Numbered from the stretch's first letter, positions 24,980 through 34,231 are shown. The stretch: DNA of 64,000 nt from Shewanella sp. CG12_big_fil_rev_8_21_14_0_65_47_15 (GCF_002783505.1 NZ_PFGL01000002.1:37859-101858), one strand, 5' to 3'. Made by a program: numbers and translations. Notes: generated by a model from the letters alone, not told the origin.

Positions 24980-25768
24980 GTGCTTATTGATTCACACTGC
25001 CATCTCGATCGCTTGAAAGCGGCGCCCGATCAACAAACCCTAGAACATATTCTGGCCAGCGCGAAAGCCCGTGGCGTGGACTATATGTTGTGCGTCAACG
25101 TGCGCCAGCAGGGATTTGAATCGATGCGAGATAAAGTTGCAGCCTTCGATCAGGTATTTTTATCATCGGGCGTGCATCCATTAGACGTTAAAGAAGGCCT
25201 CGATGTTGAGCAAATTCGCCGCTTTGCCACCGATCCTAAAGTGGTCGCGATTGGGGAAACGGGTCTAGATTATTTTTATGCCGACGAAACTAAGTTGCTG
25301 CAACAACAATGCTTTGAGCAACAGATTGCCCTCGCGGTCGAAGTGAATAAACCTTTGATTGTTCATACCCGTGATGCACGTGAAGATACTATCACTATGC
25401 TTAAGCAGGGCAACGCGGATAACGTTGGCGGCGTACTGCATTGCTTTACTGAAAACTGGGAAATGGCGAAAGCGGCGATAGACCTTGGTTTTTACATTTC
25501 AGTATCAGGCATAGTCACCTTTAAAAATGCCGGTGAACTGCGTACCGTGATCCGTAAAGTGCCGCAGGATCGCCTGCTGGTTGAAACGGATTCGCCCTAT
25601 TTGGCGCCTATTCCACACCGTGGACAAGAAAATCAACCCGCCTATGTGCGCGATGTGGCTGAGTTTGTGGCCGAACTGAGAGGTGAACGTTACGAAGCGC
25701 TTGCCGAATATACGAGCAATAACTTCTTTAATTTATTCAAAGATGCGGCGCGTTTAGTCGGCCGTTAG
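24980..25768 (+). CDS. TatD family metal-dependent hydrolase (YcfH type)
   Basis: TIM-barrel metal-dependent hydrolase of 262 residues; family members act as DNases or D-aminoacyl-related hydrolases, and the YcfH role is not settled. Metal ligands are visible in IDSHCHLD (start of the protein), IGETGLDYF, VHTRDA, HCFTE and ETDSPYLAP. The GTG at 24980 is chosen because TatD proteins begin two residues before DSHCHLD and GGAAA lies upstream; the earlier TTG at 24917 would add a hydrophobic 21-residue stretch unlike the family. Confidence 0.92.
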   Translation: MLIDSHCHLDRLKAAPDQQTLEHILASAKARGVDYMLCVNVRQQGFESMRDKVAAFDQVFLSSGVHPLDVKEGLDVEQIRRFATDPKVVAIGETGLDYFYADETKLLQQQCFEQQIALAVEVNKPLIVHTRDAREDTITMLKQGNADNVGGVLHCFTENWEMAKAAIDLGFYISVSGIVTFKNAGELRTVIRKVPQDRLLVETDSPYLAPIPHRGQENQPAYVRDVAEFVAELRGERYEALAEYTSNNFFNLFKDAARLVGR

Positions 25769-25814
25769 CTTCAAATGCTTTGCCCCTCGCTATGGGATTG
25801 GGTGATTGCCAGCA

Positions 25815-25842
25815 CTGAGGCATAAAGGCTGAGGCATAAAGG
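25815..25842 (+). repeat. 14-bp perfect tandem duplication
   Basis: CTGAGGCATAAAGG occurs twice head to tail at 25815-25828 and 25829-25842, with a partial third GGCATAAA just after. It lies between tatD and the rsmF terminator. Confidence 0.75.
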
Positions 25843-25851
25843 CATTGGCAT

Positions 25852-25886
25852 AAAAAAAGGCCCAAAACGATTCAGCTGTTTGGGCC
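25852..25886 (-). terminator. Terminator on the minus strand downstream of rsmF
   Basis: GGCCCAAA and TTTGGGCC form the stem. On the minus strand it is followed by TTTTTTT. It lies about 150 bp beyond the rsmF stop and is the only obvious terminator between the convergent genes tatD and rsmF. Confidence 0.75.
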
Positions 25887-26036
25887 TAGGGGAATGGCTC
25901 GTTGAGGAGCCGTGCGCTACAGGTGAAAGCGCCATGCAGTGCGCTTTACAATAGACTCAGTGTAGTTGAGCTTTGACCTTAGAGGCATTTTCTCCTTCCC
26001 CTTTTTTAGGTTATTTATCGCTAAAAAACAGCAGAA

Positions 26037-27497
26037 CTATAACGATTTTGTCTGTTCCGGCAGCAGTAACACTTTATCTTTCACTAAGTCTCTGGGCAGA
26101 TTGTTTTTTAACTTATTGCCTAAATGTTTCGCCATGCCTAATGGTGCGCCACCATAACAGACGATCACTTCACCTTGGGCTTTGCCTGCGGTAGCTAAGG
26201 GAATATCCCGTCCCATCAAATATTCTTTCGCTTCAACATCGCTCACATCGACCGTTTTTGCCGCTGGGCTAAGCTGTTTTCCTGCTAACGCGATAATCGC
26301 TTCATGGCGGACTTTAAAACCGTGCTTACTGTTATCGGCGAGTTTAATACCAATACGTTGAAAGCGCATACGACCGATAAAAGCGTTGAATTCATGCGGA
26401 AATAGCCAGAATTCATCATCGCGAACCATGATGAGTTCGTCTGGTAAGCTGATGCCTAAATCCTGCTGAAAATAGTCTTTTATCCCTTGGGCTTGTTTCA
26501 CTGATGCTGGGACAAAGGGGAAATTTTTCTGCAATGTAGGCTCTGGCTGTAACCGTGGCACTGAGAAGGTTTTGGTTAATTTTGCGACGAAAAAACCTTC
26601 ACTGTCGTAAATCTGCGGCCAGACATGCAAGAAGCCTTCGGCAGTCGTGGCTCGCTCAGCGCCATTAAATAAATCACTTAAGGATTCAAATTGCACGGCA
26701 TCGCCATAGACTTGCTTTAAATACTCGCACACGCCTTGGTTTTCGAGGCGGTTCAAGGTGCAGGTTGAATAAACTAAACTGCCGCCGGGTTTCAGGGCGA
26801 GAAACGCCGATTCGATTAAGGCTTTTTGGGTTTCGCTAATCGCCAGTACATCGTCTAGGCTCCAGTGTTTTAGCGCATCGGCATCTTTACGCACTGTGCC
26901 TTCACCGCCACAGGGTGCATCGATAAGCACGGCATCGAAACTTTCGTACAGGTATTCGCCAAAAACACGACCATCGAAGTGGGTGAGAGCGCAGTGGCTC
27001 GCACCCATGCGCAACACATTGGCGTGCAATACTTTCACGCGGCTGGCGGAATATTCATTAGCGACTAATAAGCCTTGATTATTCATTAACGCCGCCATTT
27101 GAGTGGTTTTAGAGCCGGGCGCGGAGGCGAGATCGAGCACACATTGCCACTTTGCACTAGTCGTAAATGCACTAGGCGTAAAAAGTGCGGTCGGTGGCAA
27201 CATAGAGCTGGCTTCTTGAATGTAGAATAGGCCCTGAATGTGCTCTAAGGCATTGCCGAGTTGTTCTTCTTCATCATAGCTGATCCAAAATCCGTCTTCA
27301 CACCAAGGAATAGGATCAAACGTCCAGCCCTTAGGTTGCATCAGAGTCTTAAAGTCGTCGCTGCTGATTTTTAAGGTATTGACCCGAATTGAACGTCTAA
27401 GCGGCCTGTCGCAGGCGGCAATAAACTCGTCCATGGATAAATGGGCTGGGAGTTCCTGGGTGATTGTATCGATAAAATTTTGATTTAATTGAACCAT
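26037..27497 (-). CDS. rsmF: 16S rRNA (cytosine(1407)-C5)-methyltransferase RsmF
   Basis: SAM-dependent m5C methyltransferase for C1407 of 16S rRNA. From the ATG at 27497 the protein has 486 residues, close to E. coli RsmF (479). RPLRRSIRVNTLKIS, PIPWCEDGFW and GLFYIQEASSMLP are typical; motif IV DAPCGGEG and motif VI STCTLNR provide the two active-site cysteines. A C-terminal PUA-like region begins near 385. Longer in-frame starts exist (27506, 27554) but family alignment favours VQLNQNF as the beginning. Confidence 0.94.
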   Translation of the reverse strand: MVQLNQNFIDTITQELPAHLSMDEFIAACDRPLRRSIRVNTLKISSDDFKTLMQPKGWTFDPIPWCEDGFWISYDEEEQLGNALEHIQGLFYIQEASSMLPPTALFTPSAFTTSAKWQCVLDLASAPGSKTTQMAALMNNQGLLVANEYSASRVKVLHANVLRMGASHCALTHFDGRVFGEYLYESFDAVLIDAPCGGEGTVRKDADALKHWSLDDVLAISETQKALIESAFLALKPGGSLVYSTCTLNRLENQGVCEYLKQVYGDAVQFESLSDLFNGAERATTAEGFLHVWPQIYDSEGFFVAKLTKTFSVPRLQPEPTLQKNFPFVPASVKQAQGIKDYFQQDLGISLPDELIMVRDDEFWLFPHEFNAFIGRMRFQRIGIKLADNSKHGFKVRHEAIIALAGKQLSPAAKTVDVSDVEAKEYLMGRDIPLATAGKAQGEVIVCYGGAPLGMAKHLGNKLKNNLPRDLVKDKVLLLPEQTKSL

Positions 27498-27720
27498 TGA
27501 TTTCATTGAACCATAGGAAAATAGACTGTGTATCAACTGGCGCCAGTATACCATAATCCCTTATTGGGTCTGAGATTTTATCCCAAGTGCCTCAGCGGTT
27601 TTGGTGATTTAAGGTTTATGCACTGGCGATTTCTGCAATATTGGAATACGTCGCCATAACGCTAGCACTCAGTAGCTATAAGCTTATAGAATAAAAACAA
27701 ATAAAAATAAGGGGATTGGC

Positions 27721-28947
27721 GTGCTGAATCGCGTGTGGTTGGCTTTTTTTATCACGGCATTGCTGGCTATAGCAGTGCAACTGTTCAATGGACATATAGA
27801 AGTATTATCGGCTTCGGTCGCGGCATTATTTGCGAGTGCTAAGCTTGCCGCCGAAATCTCCCTTGGACTGATTGGCGTGCTTTCCCTGTGGATGGGGTTG
27901 ATGCAGGTGGGTGAGAAGGCCGGAGTAGTCGGCGCCATCGCCTTTGTGTTTGAACCCTTACTGCACCGCTTGATGCCGGAAGTGCCCAAGGGCCATCCCG
28001 CCTTTGGCAGTATCACGATGAATTTAACGGCGAATATCTTTGGCTTAGATAATGCCGCCACGCCGCTTGGTTTAAAGGCGATGCAGGATTTACAGAGTTT
28101 AAATCCGTTAAAAACCGTGGCGACCAATGCACAAATCTTATTCTTAGTACTCAATACTTCCTCTGTGACCTTAGTGCCTGTGACGGTATTCCTTTACCGT
28201 GCCCAGCAAGGTGCAGCAGCGCCTGCGGATATTTTCCTGCCTATTTTACTGGCAACTTCCGCTTCGACTCTGGCTGGCTTGCTGGTTGTGGCGTTAGTGC
28301 AGCGGATTTCATTATTAAACTCAGTGGTGCTCGGTTATGGCGCCTTGATGCTCTCTGGCTTAGTGGCGAGTGGCTTTTATCTGATGACCTTAAGTGCTGA
28401 GGCCATAGGTACAGTGTCGACGGCCATGGGCAATGGGGTGTTACTCTTACTCGTATTTGCCTTTGTGCTGGTGGCGGGCATTCGTAAGGTGGCGGTTTAT
28501 GATGAGTTTATTGAAGGAGCGAAGGCGGGTTTTGCCCAATCTATCCAACTGATCCCTTATTTGCTCGCCATGTTATTAGCCATAGGTTTACTGCGCGCAT
28601 CCGGCGCCTTGGATTATCTATTGCACTTGATTGCCAGCGGCGTGCGGATATTGGGTTTCGATAGCCGTTTTGTCGATGCTATGCCGACTGCGCTGATGAA
28701 ACCTTTCAGTGGTTCAGGCGCTAGAGCCATGATGTTAGAGACAATGGATCACCACGGCGTCGATTCCTTTGCGGGGCGTTTAGCGGCGATTTTTCAGGGC
28801 AGCACTGAAACGACCTTCTACGTCCTCGCCGTGTATTTTGGCTCTGTGGGTATTCGCCATGGTCGCCACGCCTTAGCCTGTGGGTTAACCGCGGATTTTG
28901 CGGGGATCAGCGCCGCGATTGCCGTTTGTTATTGGTTCTACGGTTAA
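27721..28947 (+). CDS. Nucleoside-recognition domain membrane protein (SpmA-SpmB fusion)
   Basis: Integral membrane protein of 408 residues with about ten hydrophobic helices. The first half resembles spore maturation protein SpmA (GEKAGVVGAIAFVFEPLLHRLMPEVPKGHPAFGSI, NIFGLDNAATPLGLKAM) and the second half resembles SpmB (MPTALMKPFSGSGARAMM, FQGSTETTFYVLAVYFGSVGIRH). Both carry the Gate/nucleoside-recognition fold. Non-sporulating bacteria often have this fused form; the substrate is unknown. It is monocistronic between two minus-strand operons. Confidence 0.88.
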   Translation: MLNRVWLAFFITALLAIAVQLFNGHIEVLSASVAALFASAKLAAEISLGLIGVLSLWMGLMQVGEKAGVVGAIAFVFEPLLHRLMPEVPKGHPAFGSITMNLTANIFGLDNAATPLGLKAMQDLQSLNPLKTVATNAQILFLVLNTSSVTLVPVTVFLYRAQQGAAAPADIFLPILLATSASTLAGLLVVALVQRISLLNSVVLGYGALMLSGLVASGFYLMTLSAEAIGTVSTAMGNGVLLLLVFAFVLVAGIRKVAVYDEFIEGAKAGFAQSIQLIPYLLAMLLAIGLLRASGALDYLLHLIASGVRILGFDSRFVDAMPTALMKPFSGSGARAMMLETMDHHGVDSFAGRLAAIFQGSTETTFYVLAVYFGSVGIRHGRHALACGLTADFAGISAAIAVCYWFYG

Positions 28948-29002
28948 CAGGATTGCAAGGGTCTTGAGCACCTGTAATGTACCAATAACATTGCGAGAAG
29001 CT

Positions 29003-29040
29003 AAAAATCAATCAGGCGCATTATGCGCCTGATTGATTTG
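29003..29040. terminator. Terminator between the SpmAB-like gene and letB
   Basis: A near-perfect 14-bp stem with a one-base loop (TCAATCAGGCGCAT against ATGCGCCTGATTGA). On the minus strand it is followed by TTTTTAG, which suits termination of letB; on the plus strand the T-tract is weaker. Confidence 0.8.
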
Positions 29041-29089
29041 TAAGAGCTTTAATATTAGGAAGTTGGTATAAGTAATTTGATGAAAAGAA

Positions 29090-31729
29090 TTACTGGGCTG
29101 GCGCCCATTCCTGCCATTCGTTTTCAGCTTTGTGTTGTAATCTAAATACCGTTCCCGTCGCTAAACGGTTACCCTCTTGAGTCGTGTCCTTAGTCGCGAC
29201 ATTGATGCCGCCAGCGAGTAAGGTTTCTAGCGAGCCCGCTTCAATCTGCGCACCCGAGAAGAGACCGACATCGACTTTAATCCCAGAAGCATCCCAGAAC
29301 TGACTGCTTTGATTCACTAAGTGGCTGTACTGCGGCTCGATATGGGCCTGCATCAATACACTATTACCCTGTGTCGACAGGCGATAACCGTCGATTTGAC
29401 CGACTTTAATACCACGGAAGAAAATTGGCGTGCCGACTTTCATCGAGCCTAAGTTGGTATCTTCTAAGGTGAATTTAAGCGCATCTTCGGCAACATTGGC
29501 ATAGCTGCTGGCGGCGAGGCTGACAACAAAATGTGTCGTTTTTTGACTGCTTGTACCCGGCAGCACACCGATATAAGGGCCAGTTAACAAGGTTTCTGGC
29601 GCTTTAATTCCCGCCAGAGAAATTTGCGCATCCACTAGATGATATTCGCAGTCGCTGCGGCTGAAATGTTCGGCGTATTCGCCGTAGAGATAGGCCGTTG
29701 CAGTGAGCGTATTGAGATCGTCATTGAGCTTCACCTGTGAGACTTCACCCACTTGATGACCTTGATAGCGGATCGCTGCCTTGGCCGTCAGTTTGCTGGA
29801 GACGGGTAAGGTGAGGCGAATTGCCTGCGCCTGCGTTAATGCCAGTTGCTTGCTCTCATAGAGTTTTAAGTGGGCTGCATTGCTCACTTTGTCCTTGCTA
29901 TCAAGTAGTCCCAGACTGATGCTGCCCTTTAATGCCCCTTGAAGCGGCGCGACTGCCACATCAATACCGGCAAGACTGGCGCTGATATCGACGGCGCTGT
30001 TACGCCAGAACACATGGGGCTTTTTCAGCAAGGGTTGGAATTGCTTGTCGATAGCGAGCTTGATGGCGAAGTCTTCGGTCTTACTTTGCCAGTTCACTGA
30101 GTCCACTGTCCCAATTTGCATCTTTTTATAGTAAATCGGTGAGCCTTGGCTGACATCGGCGCCATCTTGACTGATTAAGGTCAGATGCACTTGCTGCTGG
30201 CTAGCATAAAAGGCCGTCGCTGCCTCTACTGAGCTAAACAGTGTGAGGGCGTTGTTGGCGGCGAGTGGCGTATCACTGTGGCCCTGGACCAAGCTCACCG
30301 CACCTTGAGTGAGCGTCGTAAAGTCCCTTGCTTTGACTGAAACGCCGTCGAGTGATGCGTTTACCGTTAATGCTGACTCAGGCACAAAATAACTGTCGCT
30401 GCGGATTAGGCTAGCAAACTCAGGTTGTAGCTCGAGTTGATATTCCACCGCCGATAAGTCTTTGGTTAACTTAACCGCAAGCACTGAACCAATGGGGATT
30501 TGCTTGAAGCGAACTTCGGCGCCCGCCGAAATACCCATGTTCTCGGCCGAGGTTAAGGTCAAGAGACGCTTCTTCGATTGCAGTAAGTCAGGCGCCTTTG
30601 ATTGCAAGGCAAAACTGCTTGGCATAGCTGTTTTTGTATTAATGCCCGGTAGGAAGTTGATCACGCTGCCCGTCAATAAACGCTCTGGATTTTTAATACC
30701 AGAGAGGGAAATATCGGCACCTTCAAGCCAAAACACGCCGTCGTTAGTTAACAGTGACGCGTATTGAGGTTCAAACTTAGCCACGGCCATTACGCCATTA
30801 GCGGTGAGTTGCTTGCTTAAAATACTGCCAATATTGATGCCGCGATAAACGATACGAGTGCCTTTATCGACACCGTTAGCGTCAGCCATGGTCAAATTTA
30901 TTTCTATGCCGCCAAGGGCGGTGGTTTCTGAATCATAAAGCGAAAAAACGTCGCCGTTTTTGGCAATATCCGCGTTATCGTCAGAGCTAAAACTCACACC
31001 GCCAGCCAGAATGGATGCCAAACTCTCAGAGCTGACTTTAACGCCTGTCAGTGATGCATCAATTTTAACGCCGGAGACGTTCCAAAAGTGAGAGTTTTTC
31101 TTCACTAATCGCGCGTATTGTTCTTGAATAAAGGCGCTGATGATGACTCTTTGATTACCATCTAGACGATAGCTGACCACGCTTCCAACCGGAATTTGGC
31201 GGAAAAATATGGGTGAGCCAACATCCAACGAACCGAGTTTGTCTGAGGTCAATTCGATCATCACCCCCTCAGAGCCCACCTGCATGGGTGGGGGTTGCCG
31301 CTCTGCCTCAAAGAAAGCCGTGGTGTTACCTTTACCCGGTTGAATGGCAATGTAGTTACCCGAAAACAGCGCATCTAAGCCTTCAACGCCAGTGATACTG
31401 GCTTTAGGGGTGACTAACCAAAATAAGGTTTCTTTATTTAAGAAAGGCTTAGCACGGTAGTCCATCATGACTTTGACATTGACGCCCTTGAGATCCTCAT
31501 CGATACCTATGTCTTTGACTTTCCCAACGGTCAAGCCTTGGTATTTGACTAAGGTTTTACCCACATCAATCCCAGTTGCGCTCGGAAAATGGATCTGAAT
31601 TTCAATGCCCGATTCTTTTATGCTCTTTATTCCCAACCATGCGCCGAGGGCGAGCGCAACAATGGGAAGTAACCAAATAGGCGAAAAGAGTTTTTTCTTT
31701 ACAACTTTTGGCGATTCAATTTGTGTCAT
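29090..31729 (-). CDS. letB: LetB (YebT): seven-MCE-domain inter-membrane lipid transport protein
   Basis: Periplasmic tube protein anchored in the inner membrane. One N-terminal helix (about 17-35) is followed by seven MCE domains, recognisable by repeated G..VRYxGxxVGxV motifs: TLVKYQGLTVGKV, PIFFRQIPVGSV, RIVYRGINIGSI, EVRFKQIPIGSV, PIYYKKMQIGTV, AIRYQGHQVGEV and PIFFRGIKVGQI. Seven domains and 879 residues match E. coli LetB (877), whose stacked rings form a lipid channel between the membranes. It overlaps letA2 by 14 bp. Confidence 0.95.
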   Translation of the reverse strand: MTQIESPKVVKKKLFSPIWLLPIVALALGAWLGIKSIKESGIEIQIHFPSATGIDVGKTLVKYQGLTVGKVKDIGIDEDLKGVNVKVMMDYRAKPFLNKETLFWLVTPKASITGVEGLDALFSGNYIAIQPGKGNTTAFFEAERQPPPMQVGSEGVMIELTSDKLGSLDVGSPIFFRQIPVGSVVSYRLDGNQRVIISAFIQEQYARLVKKNSHFWNVSGVKIDASLTGVKVSSESLASILAGGVSFSSDDNADIAKNGDVFSLYDSETTALGGIEINLTMADANGVDKGTRIVYRGINIGSILSKQLTANGVMAVAKFEPQYASLLTNDGVFWLEGADISLSGIKNPERLLTGSVINFLPGINTKTAMPSSFALQSKAPDLLQSKKRLLTLTSAENMGISAGAEVRFKQIPIGSVLAVKLTKDLSAVEYQLELQPEFASLIRSDSYFVPESALTVNASLDGVSVKARDFTTLTQGAVSLVQGHSDTPLAANNALTLFSSVEAATAFYASQQQVHLTLISQDGADVSQGSPIYYKKMQIGTVDSVNWQSKTEDFAIKLAIDKQFQPLLKKPHVFWRNSAVDISASLAGIDVAVAPLQGALKGSISLGLLDSKDKVSNAAHLKLYESKQLALTQAQAIRLTLPVSSKLTAKAAIRYQGHQVGEVSQVKLNDDLNTLTATAYLYGEYAEHFSRSDCEYHLVDAQISLAGIKAPETLLTGPYIGVLPGTSSQKTTHFVVSLAASSYANVAEDALKFTLEDTNLGSMKVGTPIFFRGIKVGQIDGYRLSTQGNSVLMQAHIEPQYSHLVNQSSQFWDASGIKVDVGLFSGAQIEAGSLETLLAGGINVATKDTTQEGNRLATGTVFRLQHKAENEWQEWAPAQ

Positions 31730-32333
31730 CTTGAGGTTCCAATCGATCCCAGAGTAAACGAGTATCTAATACTTTTGCGGCAAGCTGAGTCAGCAAAATA
31801 ACCAAGGCAAATGCCGTCGCCGCGGGTGCGGGTTTGGCATCGAGCAACTGCCCCATATTGACGAGGGCAACAGTGAGTGAAATGACGAATAGATCGAGCA
31901 TGGACCAACGGCCGATCCACTCGATCACATGAAATCCCACCATCAACTTCTTTTTTGAAATCGGCAGATTAAAACTGATCGCGCACAGGTAAGTGGCAAG
32001 ACCGATAATTTTAACCCAAGGCACTAAAATACTGGCAATAAACACGATAATGGCGATGGGTAGCATGTCGGAATGCACTAAATGGACAATGCCGGAAAAA
32101 ATCGTGTCATGGCGCACTTGCCCCTGATTTGTGAGCATAGTGATAGGGTATAGATTGGCGGGGATCAGCAAAATTGCCGCTGTGATGAGTAACGCCCAGC
32201 TTTTTTGCAAACTGGCATAATCACGGACCTGCAGTGCTGACTCACAGCGTTGACAATGGGTGCGGTCGCTCGTATTGAGTTGCCGGCAAACGCGGCATAA
32301 ACATAGACCTAAGTCGATTTCTTGTTGTTTCAT
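31716..32333 (-). CDS. PqiA/LetA family membrane protein, second half of a split LetA
   Basis: Inner-membrane protein of about 205 residues with an N-terminal zinc ribbon (CRVC..CQRC, about 13-33) and four hydrophobic helices. It corresponds to the C-terminal half of E. coli LetA (YebS, 427 residues), the partner that loads or energises LetB. The ATG at 32333 lies just after the letA1 stop; an ATG at 32348 would add five residues and overlap letA1 by 14 bp. Its end overlaps letB, so the three genes are tightly coupled. Confidence 0.88.
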   Translation of the reverse strand: MKQQEIDLGLCLCRVCRQLNTSDRTHCQRCESALQVRDYASLQKSWALLITAAILLIPANLYPITMLTNQGQVRHDTIFSGIVHLVHSDMLPIAIIVFIASILVPWVKIIGLATYLCAISFNLPISKKKLMVGFHVIEWIGRWSMLDLFVISLTVALVNMGQLLDAKPAPAATAFALVILLTQLAAKVLDTRLLWDRLEPQDDTN

Positions 32334-32334
32334 A

Positions 32335-32967
32335 CTAACGATGACCATCCAATAGCGTCCACATATGCTCGAGATCGTACTCCCGTTGTAAAAACAGGGT
32401 CACGAGAAATAGCATAGTGAAGCAAAATGTACCCATTCCAAAATAAATATCCGAAAAATCGGAGAGTTGGAACGACGAAACTAAGAAACTGATGACGTAG
32501 ATTTCCAGCATAGTCAATTGAGAAAGCAGCCCTTGCAGCTTTAATAGCTGCTTTAAACTGCGACGCCAAAAGGCAATTGAAAGTCCCCATTTTACAATCA
32601 ATATTTGTGCGAGTATGGACAGGATAAGCAAGCCTGGGCCGATAACGGCCGCCGCGAGCACGGCCAAGCCCACAACCCAATAACCTTGGTCAAATACGGC
32701 GAATGCGCCTTGGAAAACCGTTGTAGTGCGAATGCTGCCTAAGAAATGGATCTCTAAAACGGGCAAAAAATTGGCTGGGAAATAAAATATCAATGCTGTG
32801 ACACACAAAGCTAACATACCATTGACTGAACAGTATGGCGTGTCATAAAGAGCTGTGCTACAACGCGGGCATAGGGCTCTAACCCCAGACGGTAGGGCTC
32901 GTTTTCGAATTGCCAAGTCGCAGGAACGACAGAGGATTACAGAGTTTTCTGCAGTATTTTCATGCAT
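32335..32967 (-). CDS. PqiA/LetA family membrane protein, first half of a split LetA
   Basis: Inner-membrane protein of 210 residues with an N-terminal zinc ribbon (CRSC..CPRC, about residues 13-37) and four hydrophobic helices, ending with DLEHMWTLLDG. It corresponds to the N-terminal half of LetA. It is the first gene of letA1-letA2-letB, and no stop-codon repair would be needed to see it as a separate gene: both halves have their own starts and intact zinc ribbons. Confidence 0.88.
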   Translation of the reverse strand: MHENTAENSVILCRSCDLAIRKRALPSGVRALCPRCSTALYDTPYCSVNGMLALCVTALIFYFPANFLPVLEIHFLGSIRTTTVFQGAFAVFDQGYWVVGLAVLAAAVIGPGLLILSILAQILIVKWGLSIAFWRRSLKQLLKLQGLLSQLTMLEIYVISFLVSSFQLSDFSDIYFGMGTFCFTMLFLVTLFLQREYDLEHMWTLLDGHR

Positions 32968-33141
32968 ATAAAAATATTAACTTAGCCCCAACATCGCTGC
33001 AAATATGTGAATAGCCGATAAAAGCCAAAGAGTAAGCACCAAAACCTTAAACACTTAGGCTCAGCTTATAACTAAAACGGCCTAATAATATCAGATTAAT
33101 CAGAACACTTGCATCACAACTTCAATCTATGTCATTCTGCG

Positions 33142-33161
33142 CACTGTATATAAAAACAGTG
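33142..33161 (+). promoter_or_regulatory. LexA (SOS) box upstream of yebG
   Basis: CACTGTATATAAAAACAGTG matches the LexA consensus TACTGTATATATATACAGTA in both CTG and CAG half-sites and nearly all of the AT-rich core. It ends 11 bp before the yebG ATG. YebG is a known LexA-regulated gene in E. coli. Confidence 0.92.
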
Positions 33162-33172
33162 CGAGGGCAGTC

Positions 33173-33472
33173 ATGGCAGTTATTACACAGTTTGTCGTGG
33201 TAAGAGAAGGGGTTGAAAAGATGACATTCACATCGAAAAAGGAGGCTGATGCCTACGATAAGATGCTCGATATCGCTGATAACTTGATCCCCTTCATCCA
33301 AAAAGCGGAATTAGGTATCGATGAAAGTCTGAGCGAACGACTCGCCTTCTATTTTGCTAACAATAAAGATGAGCTGACGAACTTGCTTAAAGGCGTGGTT
33401 CAGGTTAATAGTACGCCAACAAATCAAACCGCAGCGAAGAAAGTGACCAAAAAGGCGGAAGCTGCCGAATAA
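33173..33472 (+). CDS. yebG: YebG family DNA-damage-inducible protein
   Basis: Small SOS protein of 99 residues with the YebG pattern (AVITQFVVVREGVEKMTFTS, KKEADAYDKMLDIADNL, LAFYFANNKDEL) and a Lys/Ala-rich tail. Its biochemical role is unknown. GAGGG lies between the LexA box and the ATG, so binding of LexA would directly block the promoter. It is followed at 17 bp by msrC, which could therefore also be partly SOS-induced. Confidence 0.95.
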   Translation: MAVITQFVVVREGVEKMTFTSKKEADAYDKMLDIADNLIPFIQKAELGIDESLSERLAFYFANNKDELTNLLKGVVQVNSTPTNQTAAKKVTKKAEAAE

Positions 33473-33489
33473 AGTTGTTAGGAAATGTA

Positions 33490-33948
33490 ATGAAATCTAA
33501 ATTTTACGAGTCATTGAATCGCCAAACTCTCGCCCTCTTAGAAGGGGAAGATGATTTGGTTGCAGCCATGGCTAATTTTTCTGCCTTACTCAATGACAAC
33601 CTTCTTGAACTCAATTGGGTCGGGTTTTATGTGATGCGCGGTGAGCAACTAGTATTAGGCCCGTTTCAAGGTAAAGTGGCTTGTACACGTATTCCGTTAG
33701 GAAAAGGCGTGTGTGGTACGGCGGCCTTTACTAATCAAACCCAGCGAGTCGCCGATGTGCACCAGTTCGATGGTCATATTGCCTGTGATTCTGCCAGTAA
33801 TTCGGAAATTGTTGTGCCGGTCAGAGCCCAAGGTAAGGTGATTGCTGTGCTCGATATTGATAGCCCTGTCTTCGACCGATTCGACGAAGAGGACCAAAAG
33901 GGGCTGGAATTACTGGTTAAAAGCTTCGAAAGCTGCCTATTTGGTTAA
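33490..33948 (+). CDS. msrC: Free methionine-(R)-sulfoxide reductase
   Basis: GAF-fold reductase that repairs free methionine-R-sulfoxide with thioredoxin. The 152 residues contain the catalytic cysteines C65 (GKVACTRIP), C75 (GKGVCGTAA) and C99 (GHIACDS), equivalent to C84, C94 and C118 of E. coli MsrC. The ATG at 33490 with AGGAAA upstream is preferred to TTG 33475. It is 17 bp after yebG and may share its transcript. Confidence 0.93.
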   Translation: MKSKFYESLNRQTLALLEGEDDLVAAMANFSALLNDNLLELNWVGFYVMRGEQLVLGPFQGKVACTRIPLGKGVCGTAAFTNQTQRVADVHQFDGHIACDSASNSEIVVPVRAQGKVIAVLDIDSPVFDRFDEEDQKGLELLVKSFESCLFG

Positions 33949-33978
33949 TTTGCGTACAATAACGCATAATTCATGGTC

Positions 33979-34060
33979 GCAATCGGTAGCGTGCGCCTTA
34001 TAATATGCGCTTGCACCGATTAAGCTTACGCTGATGGCGATGTCATCAATAAGCTTGATA
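33979..34060 (+). promoter_or_regulatory. Structured leader region upstream of proQ (possible terminator-like or RNA element)
   Basis: The 283-bp gap before proQ contains AATCGGT pairing with ACCGATT around an inner GCGC/GCGC pairing (33979-34021), then two TAAGCTT copies about 25 bp apart. No T-tract follows, so it is not a standard terminator. It may be a 5' UTR structure; the evidence is only the pairing. Confidence 0.25.
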
Positions 34061-34231
34061 TGTTAAGCCGCAAAAAATTGTTAAGTTATGTTTTTTTAAC
34101 TTTAGTAAATGCGGCGAGAATGCTAATTTGTACCTTGGCTCGATAGTGAGCTTAACCAAGATAAACGACACGTAAGAAGCTGATTTATATCGCCTCGAAT
34201 TCGATGTCCCTTTTTGACTGTGGAAGTAATG

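Noticed and set aside
27684..28154. Minus-strand open frame of 156 codons opposite the SpmA-SpmB fusion
   Set aside because: Antisense of a clearly coding membrane gene, with no family features.
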